Notes under the pieces: generated by a model | The model's input: the letters and a program-made list of their open reading frames with translations, nothing else | Told to the model about the DNA's origin: nothing | Databases searched by the model: none | DNA from: Salibacterium lacus | Lineage (GTDB): Bacteria; Bacillota; Bacilli; Bacillales; Marinococcaceae | DNA length: 64,000 bases | Reading direction: 5' to 3' | Assembly (NCBI RefSeq): GCF_042684865.1 | Contig: NZ_JBHUML010000002.1 | Location: 1,240,001-1,304,000, forward strand | Made by a program: the position numbers and the translations under genes | Shown here: positions 25,160 to 33,246 of the stretch, piece after piece | Layout: every line of letters starts with the position of its first letter | Numbering within the stretch: the stretch's first letter is position 1

Positions 25160-25180
25160 GATGGCACATCTATCGTCATT

Positions 25181-26209
25181 TCAAACACTGACCATGGATT
25201 CTTTTTTCAGAAACCGGCCGACATAACATGCCAGATCCACGACGCGGCAGGAGTAGCCCCATTCGTTGTCGTACCAGGCAATGATTTTGACCTGCCTGTC
25301 ATTCTGCACCATCGTGGACATTCCGTCGATAACAGCAGAACGCGGGTCTTTGTTGTAATCAACCGAGACAAGCGGATCACGGCTGAAACCGAGAATGCCC
25401 TCAAGCTCTGAAGATGCTGCCTCTTCCAGCCGCTCGTTAATTTCTTCTTCTGTAACGGTTTGTTTCAAATCTACAACCATATCTACAAGTGAAACATTTG
25501 GTGTCGGAACCCGGAGTGCCATACCGTTCAGTTTTCCCTGCAGCTGCGGAAGCAGTGCACCGATGGCAGAAGCAGCCCCCGTTGATGTCGGAATAATCGA
25601 CTGGCCGCAAGACCGGGCACGGCGGAGGTCTTTGTGCGGGTTGTCGATATTCATCTGGTCATTCGTGTAGGAATGCACTGTCGTCATCAAACCGCTTTCA
25701 ATTCCAAACGACTGTTCCAGTATTTTTACGACAGGAGCCATACAATTCGTCGTACAGGAAGCATTGGATATCACATGGTGCTCCTTCGGGTCATAATCCT
25801 CTTCGTTGACTCCCATTACAATCATGGCGTCTTCCTGTTTCCCGGGTGCGGTAATAATCACCTTCTCTGCTCCGGCTTCCAGATGGCGGGCAGCTGCTTT
25901 TCGTTCTTTGAATGCCCCGGTCGCTTCCACCACGATGTCTATGTTCAGTTCCTCCCACGGAAGATTTTCCGGACAGCGTTCATTCACAACCTGAATCCGC
26001 TTTCCATTTACAATAAGGGTATCACTGTCCACCCTTACTTCTGCTTCAAACAGACCGTGCGTGGAGTCATATTTCAGCAGGTGGGCCAGCGTCTCTGCCG
26101 GATACCCCGCATTCACCGCAGCTATATCCAGTTCATTCTCCGTGACTGCTTTACGGAACACCATCCGGCCGATACGCCCAAATCCATTCACAGCTACCCT
26201 AGGTTCCAT
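25181..26209 (-). CDS. gapB: Gluconeogenic glyceraldehyde-3-phosphate dehydrogenase GapB
   Basis: Tetrameric dehydrogenase of 342 aa that in Bacillus works in the gluconeogenic direction, preferring NADP. NAD(P)-binding VNGFGRIGRMVFR lies at the start, catalytic cysteine in SNASCTTNCMAP near residue 152, and WYDNEWGYSCRV at the end. The loop after the second strand reads NAGYPAETL, without the NDL aspartate of the NAD-specific GapA, which supports GapB. Start at ATG 26209 after AAAGGAGG. Three CcpN-type boxes lie in its promoter. Same neighbourhood as in B. subtilis (nrdR on one side, coaE on the other), but speD is lost and a HAD gene is inserted. Confidence 0.94.
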   Translation of the reverse strand: MEPRVAVNGFGRIGRMVFRKAVTENELDIAAVNAGYPAETLAHLLKYDSTHGLFEAEVRVDSDTLIVNGKRIQVVNERCPENLPWEELNIDIVVEATGAFKERKAAARHLEAGAEKVIITAPGKQEDAMIVMGVNEEDYDPKEHHVISNASCTTNCMAPVVKILEQSFGIESGLMTTVHSYTNDQMNIDNPHKDLRRARSCGQSIIPTSTGAASAIGALLPQLQGKLNGMALRVPTPNVSLVDMVVDLKQTVTEEEINERLEEAASSELEGILGFSRDPLVSVDYNKDPRSAVIDGMSTMVQNDRQVKIIAWYDNEWGYSCRVVDLACYVGRFLKKESMVSV

Positions 26210-26230
26210 ACAAACATTTCCTCCTTTTAT

Positions 26231-26300
26231 TGTGATATACATTTAATTCTTTTATATAAAATTAGTATATCACATTTAAAGTAAATTGTGACATACTAAT
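26231..26300 (-). promoter_or_regulatory. gapB promoter with three CcpN-type operator boxes
   Basis: Promoter: GTCACA at 26287-26292, 17 bases, TATACT at 26264-26269 with TGA ahead (extended -10). Three 11-mers match the CcpN consensus TRTGHYATAYW: TGTGACATACT at 26287-26297 (plus), TGTGATATACT at 26264-26274 (minus) and TGTGATATACA at 26231-26241 (plus). The first two form a 14-nt inverted repeat (26261-26274 and 26287-26300; 13 of 14 match) that covers -35 and -10. CcpN represses gapB under glycolytic conditions in B. subtilis. Confidence 0.75.
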
Positions 26301-26375
26301 TTCAAATTATGATACCTTTCTTTATGAATGGTGCAGCAAAAATCGTATGTTCGGAATCAGACACCTGTGTGATGA

Positions 26376-26550
26376 CAATAAAGTTGTTTAATTCTGTAGC
26401 TGAAAATACGAATTACACCGTCCTCAAAGGAGGGCGGTGTAAAAATAAAGTTGTTTAACTTTTGGTGCAATTGTTGAATAACACTTTATAGATGTAACAA
26501 TAAAGTCGTTTAAATTTATGGTCTTTCCACAATTGCGCCCGATTGTGTAA
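26376..26550. repeat. Repeat cluster downstream of the HAD gene (15-nt repeats, att-like palindrome)
   Basis: AATAAAGTTGTTTAA occurs at 26377-26391 and 26444-26458, with one mismatch (AATAAAGTCGTTTAA) at 26499-26513. A hairpin, TTACACCGTCCTC with GAGGGCGGTGTAA, is at 26413-26442. A palindrome CACAAT-TGCGCCCG-ATTGTG is at 26528-26547. The inverse copy of the 15-mer lies beyond the other side of the HAD gene. Confidence 0.75.
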
Positions 26551-26562
26551 TATGCTTGTTAT

Positions 26563-27243
26563 TTATATTACCAATGCACCTAGTTCACTAAGGCTATTTA
26601 TAACAATTACATCTTGATGTGATATTTTATCTTTACGATTTATCCAAACTCCTCTCATTCCAGCCTTTTTACTCCCTAATGCATCTGTATCTAACCGATC
26701 CCCTACATAGTAACAATCTTTAACTTGTCTATTTGCATGAGCACAGGCTTCCTCAAAGATGGCCTTGTCTGGCTTTGCTGCACCTATTTCACTAGAAGTA
26801 ATAACACAATTGAAATATTCCTCAATACCCATATGTTGCAGTTTCTCTATCTGTTGCTCATAATCACCATTACTAATCACACCTAATGTATAACCGCTTT
26901 GCTTTAGCTGATTTAAAGCCTCCATGACGTCTGCATAAGCTTTCCAGTTTTTCTGATAAAAGGACAAATACATTTCAAACTTTTCATCAGCTTCTTGATC
27001 ACTTAAATCAATTTCAGCCATCTTAAAAAGGTTGATCATTCGTAATCTCTTTTGTTCTTGGAATACTAACTCATTAGCTAGAAATTTCTCGAAATATTCT
27101 CTAGATAATTGTTTCCATAGCTCAATAGATTGATGTTCAGTAAAAGAAAAAAAAGAGTTGTGAGCACGGAAAAAATCTAGAATTCCCTCCCGTTCTGCAT
27201 AATCATAGTCAAGTAATGTACCATCGATATCAAAGAAAATCAT
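26563..27243 (-). CDS. HAD-family hydrolase (YjjG-type phosphatase/nucleotidase)
   Basis: Haloacid dehalogenase-superfamily phosphatase of 226 aa. Motif I FFDIDGTLLD (residues 3-12, nucleophile Asp5), helical cap, motif II VISNGD, motif III Lys in AAKPDKAIFEE, motif IV YVGDRLDTDALG. It resembles pyrimidine 5'-nucleotidase YjjG/YfnB; the substrate is not deducible. RBS AGGGAGG sits before ATG 27243. Its base composition is clearly AT-richer than gapB and coaE, and it is flanked by palindromes and inverted 15-nt repeats. It is absent from this place in B. subtilis, so it was probably acquired horizontally. Confidence 0.88.
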   Translation of the reverse strand: MIFFDIDGTLLDYDYAEREGILDFFRAHNSFFSFTEHQSIELWKQLSREYFEKFLANELVFQEQKRLRMINLFKMAEIDLSDQEADEKFEMYLSFYQKNWKAYADVMEALNQLKQSGYTLGVISNGDYEQQIEKLQHMGIEEYFNCVITSSEIGAAKPDKAIFEEACAHANRQVKDCYYVGDRLDTDALGSKKAGMRGVWINRKDKISHQDVIVINSLSELGALVI

Positions 27244-27312
27244 TTAATCCTCCCTTGATAATCCTTCTTTGCGTTCTAATATTAATTCGTCAAATCAGGA
27301 AGGAAATCCTTG

Positions 27313-27365
27313 TTCAATTAAATGGCCCGATTAATGAATAGAGGAAGTTTTTAAACAACTTTATT
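27313..27365. repeat. Repeats upstream of the HAD gene (att-like motif and inverted 15-mer)
   Basis: Imperfect palindrome TTCAATTAA-ATGGCCCGA-TTAATGAA at 27313-27338, whose minus strand reads AATCGGGCC and then ATTTAATTGAAC, resembling the CAATCGGGCGCAATTG motif on the other side of the gene. TTAAACAACTTTATT at 27351-27365 is the exact reverse complement of the 15-mer found downstream of the gene. Confidence 0.7.
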
Positions 27366-27399
27366 ATTCATGTTCAACACCAACTAAAAATCCCCCCCT

Positions 27400-28005
27400 T
27401 CACGATGAAGAGGGGTGGATGTTCCATTCTTTCAATATATGTTCAAGCTGGGCGAGCGAATCTTCCTGTGTATCGTTGTTATCAATGACGACGTCTGCAT
27501 ATGTCTTTTTATCAGACATGGAAAGCTGAGAGGCCATACGTCTTTGGGCATCTTCTTCGCCAGCCTGATCGCGTTCCATTAATCTTTCTTTCTGCTGCTT
27601 TTCATCGACGTATACGAGCATCACTTTATCGACCATAAACTGCAGATTGTTTTCGATAAGCAGTGGAAGATCAAGCACGATAACCTCATGTCCCTTCTTC
27701 TGCAGATCGGCCTTGTTTTGCAGAATACGCTGGCGGATGGCCGGATGCATAATCTGATTCAGCATCCGGCGCTGGTTTTCGTCAGCAAAAATGCGGTCAG
27801 CCAGTTTTTTTCGATTCAACGTTCCATCTACTTCAAGAATCTCGATGCCAAATTGCTCCAGTATCTGTTCATACGCTTTTTCTCCAGGTTCCACAACTTC
27901 CCGCGCTGTCTGATCTGCGTCAATCACAGGGAAGCCGTATTGATGGAGGGCATCGGAAATGAAACTTTTTCCGCTTGCGATGCCTCCGGTCAACCCGATA
28001 ATCAT
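27400..28005 (-). CDS. coaE: Dephospho-CoA kinase
   Basis: Last step of CoA biosynthesis: phosphorylates the 3'-OH of the ribose in dephospho-CoA. 201 aa. P-loop GLTGGIASGKS (residues 4-14), DADQTAREVVEPG with the substrate Asp, and VLDLPLLIENNLQFMVDKVMLVYVD with a lid RLMERD. RBS AAGGAGG precedes the ATG. Together with ytaF, mutM and polA it forms a minus-strand run as in B. subtilis. Confidence 0.95.
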   Translation of the reverse strand: MIIGLTGGIASGKSFISDALHQYGFPVIDADQTAREVVEPGEKAYEQILEQFGIEILEVDGTLNRKKLADRIFADENQRRMLNQIMHPAIRQRILQNKADLQKKGHEVIVLDLPLLIENNLQFMVDKVMLVYVDEKQQKERLMERDQAGEEDAQRRMASQLSMSDKKTYADVVIDNNDTQEDSLAQLEHILKEWNIHPSSS

Positions 28006-28029
28006 GTTCTTCCTCCTTCTCCTGTCTGT

Positions 28030-28656
28030 TCACTGTAAATTCCACAATCCCATTCCTATCAGCAGAATACCCGGCAAAAAAGAGAACTGCTTTGTTAATC
28101 CCGTTCCGGCAAGGATTCGTCCGCCTTTCCTGCCAAGCGATAAAAACATCGCACACATCACGCCGACAGCACATGCGAGGTAAATGGGAGAGTGTCCAAG
28201 TAACGCTGCGCCCATTCCGGCACCCAGCGCGTCGAGCGACAATGCCGCCCCCAGAAATGCGGCTTCTTTGACACTGATTGTCCCGGAGTGGTCCCAATCC
28301 GCTTCATCCGGCTTCTTCAATACGGTCATAAACTGTACCCAGGCACCTTTATCCCGGTTCGTTCGATGACCCACGGGAGATGTATCCTGTTCCCGGAACA
28401 CTTGAATAAGTGCCCATAAGCCTATCAAAATCAAAATCAGGCCGCCCGCGGCTTCTGTTATCCAATCAGGAAGGTACTGTTTCAAAAACCCGGCCGCAGC
28501 CCCGCCGCCAAGCACAGATAAAGCAGAGCAGACACTGATGCAGACGTAAGAATAAAAGGGAAGTTTCAATCTGCGCAGCCCGTAGGAAAGGCCGGCCCCG
28601 AAACTGTCTACACTCACGGCAAAAGCCAGCACACATAACGAAAATAGTGACGCCAT
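28030..28656 (-). CDS. ytaF: Sporulation membrane protein YtaF (MntP-like)
   Basis: Six-helix membrane protein of 208 aa with the internal repeat typical of MntP/YtaF: VSVDSFGAGLSYGLR at residues 14-28 and LSLDALGAGMGAALLG near residue 140, each with an acidic residue in the membrane. YtaF is linked to sporulation in Bacillus and is related to manganese exporters; transport is inferred only. A hydrophilic loop at about 90-125 separates the halves. 25 bases upstream of coaE. Confidence 0.9.
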   Translation of the reverse strand: MASLFSLCVLAFAVSVDSFGAGLSYGLRRLKLPFYSYVCISVCSALSVLGGGAAAGFLKQYLPDWITEAAGGLILILIGLWALIQVFREQDTSPVGHRTNRDKGAWVQFMTVLKKPDEADWDHSGTISVKEAAFLGAALSLDALGAGMGAALLGHSPIYLACAVGVMCAMFLSLGRKGGRILAGTGLTKQFSFLPGILLIGMGLWNLQ

Positions 28657-28728
28657 CGGAAGAGCCCCTTCCTGCTGTAATCTACGTTACTATATGGCAG
28701 GGGGGCCGCAGGCGTTCATACACGGCCG

Positions 28729-29556
28729 TCAGCGTCTTTGACAGCCCGGGCAGTAATGGGTGCCTCGTCCAGCTGTCATGTTCTTTTCCACAGGGGTTCC
28801 ACAATGCCAGCAGGGTTCGCCGTTCCTGCCGTAAACGTTTAGTTCCAACTGAAAATATCCAGTCTCCCCGTTGCCGTTCACATAGGAACGAACGGAGCTC
28901 CCTCCTTTTTCCACAGCTCGTTCCATTGTTTCGGTTATTCTGCGGCGCAGCAGGTTGATTCGTTTCTGCGACACCTCCCGTGCCCGGGCGTCCGGCCGGA
29001 TGCCTGCCTGAAACAGGGCTTCATCCACATAAATGTTGCCAAGCCCGGCAATTTCCCGCTGGTCGAGAAGCACCGTTTTGATGTCACGGGTCGTCTTTTG
29101 GCAGCGGCGGTAAAGGTACGCCCCCGTAAACTGCTTATCTTCAAGCGGTTCGGGACCGAGCTGCCGGAGCGGTAGTTCCTGCTCTTCGCTTCCTTTTTCA
29201 AACAGGTGCATCGTCCCGAATTTCCGGACGTCTTTGTAACGCAGCTCGGTTCCGTCTGTAAAATAAAAACGGACATGGGTGTGTTTATCCGGAGCCTCTG
29301 CTCCTGCCATTTCATATTTTCCTTCCATACGCAGGTGGGAAACGAGAACATAATCATCCAGATGAAACAAAAGAAATTTCCCACGGCGTCCGATACGGTG
29401 AATGGTCTGTCCGCAGATAAGCTGATTAAAAGCTTGGACATCATCCAGTCTTTTTATCATTTTAGGCCAGTTTACTTCCACGTCCTGAATGATTTTCCCT
29501 CCGGTCAGCTCCTGGAGGGTACGTTTGACCGTTTCTACTTCCGGCAGTTCCGGCAT
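28729..29556 (-). CDS. mutM: Formamidopyrimidine-DNA glycosylase
   Basis: Bifunctional glycosylase/AP lyase of 275 aa removing 8-oxoguanine and Fapy lesions. Catalytic N-terminus (M)PELPEVETVKR (Pro2, Glu3), conserved Lys in DDYVLVSHLRMEGK, helix-two-turn-helix GLGNIYVDEALF, and a C-terminal zinc finger CWHCGTPV, CPGCQ. All key residues are present. 18 bases after polA, as in B. subtilis, coupling two base-excision-repair functions. Confidence 0.96.
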   Translation of the reverse strand: MPELPEVETVKRTLQELTGGKIIQDVEVNWPKMIKRLDDVQAFNQLICGQTIHRIGRRGKFLLFHLDDYVLVSHLRMEGKYEMAGAEAPDKHTHVRFYFTDGTELRYKDVRKFGTMHLFEKGSEEQELPLRQLGPEPLEDKQFTGAYLYRRCQKTTRDIKTVLLDQREIAGLGNIYVDEALFQAGIRPDARAREVSQKRINLLRRRITETMERAVEKGGSSVRSYVNGNGETGYFQLELNVYGRNGEPCWHCGTPVEKNMTAGRGTHYCPGCQRR

Positions 29557-29574
29557 CTTTCTTTTCTCTCCTCA

Positions 29575-32196
29575 CTACTTTGCATCGTACCATGTACCAC
29601 CGGTGGAAACATCCGCTTTGAGAGGAGCATCGAGGTTCATCGTCTGCTCCATCATTTCCGGAACGAGGGTTTTCATCATCTCCATCTCCTCCGGTGGAAC
29701 TTCAAATATCAGTTCGTCATGCACCTGAAGAAGCAGCCGGCTTTTCACGTTCTTTTTCTCAAGTTCCCGGCTGACGTCGACCATCGCTTTCTTGATAATA
29801 TCGGCCGCTGTCCCCTGGATCGGGGTATTCATCGCTGTCCGTTCAGCGAACGAGCGCATATTGAAATTACGGCTCGTAATCTCGGGAAGATACCGTCTCC
29901 GGTGCAGGAGGGTCGTAACATATCCCTGTTCGCGGGCCTCTTCTTTAATATCATCCATGTACTCTTTCACTTTCGGATAACTCGCCAGATAACTGTCAAT
30001 AAATTCTCCGGCTTCCTTCCTTGAAATGCCGAGACTCTGGGAAAGGCCGTAATCAGAGATTCCATAAACGATACCGAAGTTTACCGCCTTCGCGCTTCGT
30101 CTCATGTTGGACGTGACATCATCTGCAGCGGCACCGAACACATCCATCGCCGTTTTTGTATGAATATCCATATCCCGTTGGAAAGCATCAAGCAGCCCCT
30201 GATCTCCTGCAATATGAGCAAGAACCCGCAGTTCAATCTGGGAATAGTCCGCCGCGAGCATCTGCCATCCTTCTTCCGACGGAATAAACGCTTTGCGGAT
30301 TTTTCTTCCTTCTTCCAGCCGGACCGGTATATTCTGCAGGTTCGGCTCCGTTGAACTTAAACGGCCTGTCTGGGTAATGGCCTGATTAAAGATCGTGTGA
30401 ATCTTATGAGTGTCAGAATGAATGACTTTCAGAAGTCCTTCAATATAGGTCGATTTGAGTTTGGAAACCTGCCTGTAGTGTAGAAGCTTCGGAATGATTT
30501 CATGTTGGTCTTCCAGTTTTTCAAGTATATCGGCAGAAGTCGAGTAGCCGGTCTTTGTTTTCTTGATCACCGGAAGTTCCAGTTCTTCAAAAAGAATCGG
30601 GCCGAGCTGTTTCGGCGAATTAATATTGAATGTTCGGCCCGCCAGCTCATGAATGTCTTTCTCGAGTTCTGTCAGTTTCTCATCAAGTTCTTCTCCCATC
30701 GTTTCAATACGGGACTTGTCCACCTGGATGCCGTTTGTTTCCATTTCCCCGAGAACAAGCGAAAGCGGCATTTCAAGTTCGGTGAACAAGGCATGCTGTT
30801 CATTGGCTTTCAGCTCATCTTCCAGTGTATCTTTTGTGGTAAACAGCGCCTCGGCTTTCCGGACAAGGTGATCGGCCAGGTCGGTCTCGGCCGGTTTTTC
30901 CCGTTTTGCTCCTTTTCCATATACGGCTTCGTCGCTGTTTACGATCCGCTTATGTTTTCTGGCTGCGATATCGGCCGGACTGTGAGACGAAACGGATGGA
31001 TCAATGAGGTAGGAAGCAATCAGCATATCAAACGTTACACCGGTCAGTGCGATACCTCGCCAGCCGAGCGCCACGATACCGCGTTTTGTGTCGACCATGT
31101 ATTTCTCCTGCGAACTGTCTGCCGCCCACGTTTGGAATACATCGGATTCAAGAGCGGTGCCGGCCGGTATGTAATACCGGCCGTTTTTATTCACCACAGC
31201 AATACCCCAGATCTCTGCGTGATGGTAATTATCATCAGGCACTTCAATCATTAAAGCTGACGGAGAAACGAGCATATCTTCCGTAATTTCTTCCACCATG
31301 TGATGCGGCAGTTCATCCATTTCTTCTGCCTCTTCTTCATAACCGAACCTGGACAACAGCGTATTAAATTCCATCTCTTTGAAAAAATCGGTTACGGTTT
31401 TTTCACTATAAGGTTCCCGCTTCAAAGATTCCAGCGTCAGGTCAAGCGGTGTGTCACGGTATATCACAGCAAGCTTTCTGCTCATCTCTGCCTGTTCCCG
31501 GTTTTCTTCAAGGCGTTCTTTCATTTTTTTGCCGGAAATCTGGTCAATCGAAGCCAGCACGTTTTCGACACTTCCGTATTCGGCGAGAAGTTTCAATGCC
31601 GTTTTCTCCCCGATACCCGGAACGCCGGGGATATTATCGGAGCTGTCCCCCATCAGGCCTTTCATATCGACAATACGTTCCGGAGCGAAACCATACTTCT
31701 GTGCTATCGCTTCTGTGTCATATGTTTCCACGTTGGTGATCCCTTTTTTCGTTAAAGCGACAGAGGTCTGATCCGAGACAAGTTGAAGCAGGTCCTTGTC
31801 CCCTGTGAATATTTTGACGTTCCATCCTTTTTCCTCTGCCTGTCTGGACAACGTTCCGATAATATCGTCCGCTTCATAATTTTCTTTTTCCGTATAGGAG
31901 ATCTGAAAAGCCTCCAGCATCTCCCTGATCACCGGCAGCTGCTCCGAAAGCTCCGTCGGCGTCTTTTGACGTCCGGACTTGTATTCACCGTATGTTTCAT
32001 GACGGAATGTTGTTTTCCCCGCATCAAAGGCTACCATCAGGTGAGTCGGTTCTTCCTCCTCGAGTATTTTAAGGAGCATTGTCGTAAATCCATACACTGC
32101 ATTTGTATAAACACCTTTATCATTATTCAAAAGCGGCAGCGCAAAAAAAGCGCGGTACGCAATACTGTTGCCATCGATCAGTACTAATTTATCCAA
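29575..32196 (-). CDS. polA: DNA polymerase I
   Basis: Repair and Okazaki-fragment polymerase of 873 aa. The 5'-nuclease domain is residues 1-290 (LVLIDGNSIAYRAFFALP, YEADDIIGTL, GDSSDNIPGVPGIGEKTA). A 3'-5' exonuclease-like domain follows at about 300-465 and appears inactive: its first motif reads MIEVPDDNYHHAEIWGIAVV, as in Bacillus Pol I, without the DxE pair. The polymerase domain carries DYSQIELRVLAHIAGD, RRSAKAVNFGIVYGIS and LLQVHDELIFEVP. Start is TTG 32196, nine bases behind GGAGG; this gives the family start DKLVLIDGN. Confidence 0.96.
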   Translation of the reverse strand: MDKLVLIDGNSIAYRAFFALPLLNNDKGVYTNAVYGFTTMLLKILEEEEPTHLMVAFDAGKTTFRHETYGEYKSGRQKTPTELSEQLPVIREMLEAFQISYTEKENYEADDIIGTLSRQAEEKGWNVKIFTGDKDLLQLVSDQTSVALTKKGITNVETYDTEAIAQKYGFAPERIVDMKGLMGDSSDNIPGVPGIGEKTALKLLAEYGSVENVLASIDQISGKKMKERLEENREQAEMSRKLAVIYRDTPLDLTLESLKREPYSEKTVTDFFKEMEFNTLLSRFGYEEEAEEMDELPHHMVEEITEDMLVSPSALMIEVPDDNYHHAEIWGIAVVNKNGRYYIPAGTALESDVFQTWAADSSQEKYMVDTKRGIVALGWRGIALTGVTFDMLIASYLIDPSVSSHSPADIAARKHKRIVNSDEAVYGKGAKREKPAETDLADHLVRKAEALFTTKDTLEDELKANEQHALFTELEMPLSLVLGEMETNGIQVDKSRIETMGEELDEKLTELEKDIHELAGRTFNINSPKQLGPILFEELELPVIKKTKTGYSTSADILEKLEDQHEIIPKLLHYRQVSKLKSTYIEGLLKVIHSDTHKIHTIFNQAITQTGRLSSTEPNLQNIPVRLEEGRKIRKAFIPSEEGWQMLAADYSQIELRVLAHIAGDQGLLDAFQRDMDIHTKTAMDVFGAAADDVTSNMRRSAKAVNFGIVYGISDYGLSQSLGISRKEAGEFIDSYLASYPKVKEYMDDIKEEAREQGYVTTLLHRRRYLPEITSRNFNMRSFAERTAMNTPIQGTAADIIKKAMVDVSRELEKKNVKSRLLLQVHDELIFEVPPEEMEMMKTLVPEMMEQTMNLDAPLKADVSTGGTWYDAK

Positions 32197-32301
32197 GTAC
32201 TTCCACCTCCACTTTCCACTCCGAACTATCATCCGTACTCATTTTACCACAGCTTTGAGTGAAATAGAAAAAGCAGCCTCACTCGAAGGCTGCTTCCTCT
32301 T

Positions 32302-33246
32302 TTACTCTACATATCCCATCAAAATCCGGGCATATGGTGAATCGGAAGGCAATACAATTACTGTTTCTTCATCTACCGTTGTTTCATATGTCTGCAGTGT
32401 TTTGTACAATTCATAGAACTCCGGGTCGCGGCTGAAAGCCTCATTGTAGACAGCAGCTGCTTCCGCCTCGCCTTCTCCGATAATTTCCTCGGCATCAGCT
32501 TCGGCGCTTGATATCAGCTCCTTCACTTCCCGGTCGGTATTTGCCCGTATCCGGTTGGCTTCTGCATCTCCTTCAGACAAATATTCCTGGGCGGTGGATT
32601 CGCGTTCTGAGATCATCCGCTGGTATACTGCTTCCTCGTTATCTTCAGGAAGATCTGTCCGTTTCATGCGGACATCGGTGACCGAGATTCCGTAATGATC
32701 TGCAGCCAGCAGTTCATTCACACGTTCGCCGACCATCTCATTCACGTCTCCACGCGTCGATTGATCTTCTTCGTTGATAATCTGTTCAAAGTTCATCCGG
32801 CCGAGTTGTGAACGAATAACCGAATTAATAAAATTCGCCATGATGGATTCAGCGTTTTCAACGGTCCGGGCATTCGCGATCATTGCCTCCGGATCATCTA
32901 TATGCCAGACGACATAGTTATCGACAAGAACTCGTTTTTTATCCAGAGTATTGATTTCCGCTGAATTGATATCATAGTTCATTTGATACTTCGGGATGGA
33001 GGAAACCTGCTGGATAAATGGAATCTTTGCATTCAGACCAGGCTCCTCCGCGATCCGCACCACTTCACCGAATTGGGAGATGACTTTATATTCATCCTGT
33101 TTCACGATGAACACATTCATGATGCTGATGATAAGGAGAAAGATAAGCACTGCCAGAACAATGCCTGAACGTATCCATCTTCTCGTTGAATCGGGGGAAA
33201 ACCGTTTCTCCTTCATTTCATACACATTGCCGCCGTCATCTGTCAT
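32302..33246 (-). CDS. hflC: HflC-like SPFH protein (protease modulator)
   Basis: Membrane-anchored SPFH/band-7 protein of about 314 aa, partner of HflK; in E. coli HflKC cages the FtsH protease. One transmembrane helix (about residues 24-45, GIVLAVLIFLLIISIMNVFIV), then VKQDEYKVISQFGEVVRI, LDKKRVLVDNYVVWHI and a coiled coil rich in Ala/Glu (SAEADAEEIIGEGEAEAAAVYNEAF). I start it at ATG 33246, inside the last codons of hflK (11-base overlap), after GGGGGA. B. subtilis has no hflKC between polA and phoR. Confidence 0.9.
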   Translation of the reverse strand: MTDDGGNVYEMKEKRFSPDSTRRWIRSGIVLAVLIFLLIISIMNVFIVKQDEYKVISQFGEVVRIAEEPGLNAKIPFIQQVSSIPKYQMNYDINSAEINTLDKKRVLVDNYVVWHIDDPEAMIANARTVENAESIMANFINSVIRSQLGRMNFEQIINEEDQSTRGDVNEMVGERVNELLAADHYGISVTDVRMKRTDLPEDNEEAVYQRMISERESTAQEYLSEGDAEANRIRANTDREVKELISSAEADAEEIIGEGEAEAAAVYNEAFSRDPEFYELYKTLQTYETTVDEETVIVLPSDSPYARILMGYVE

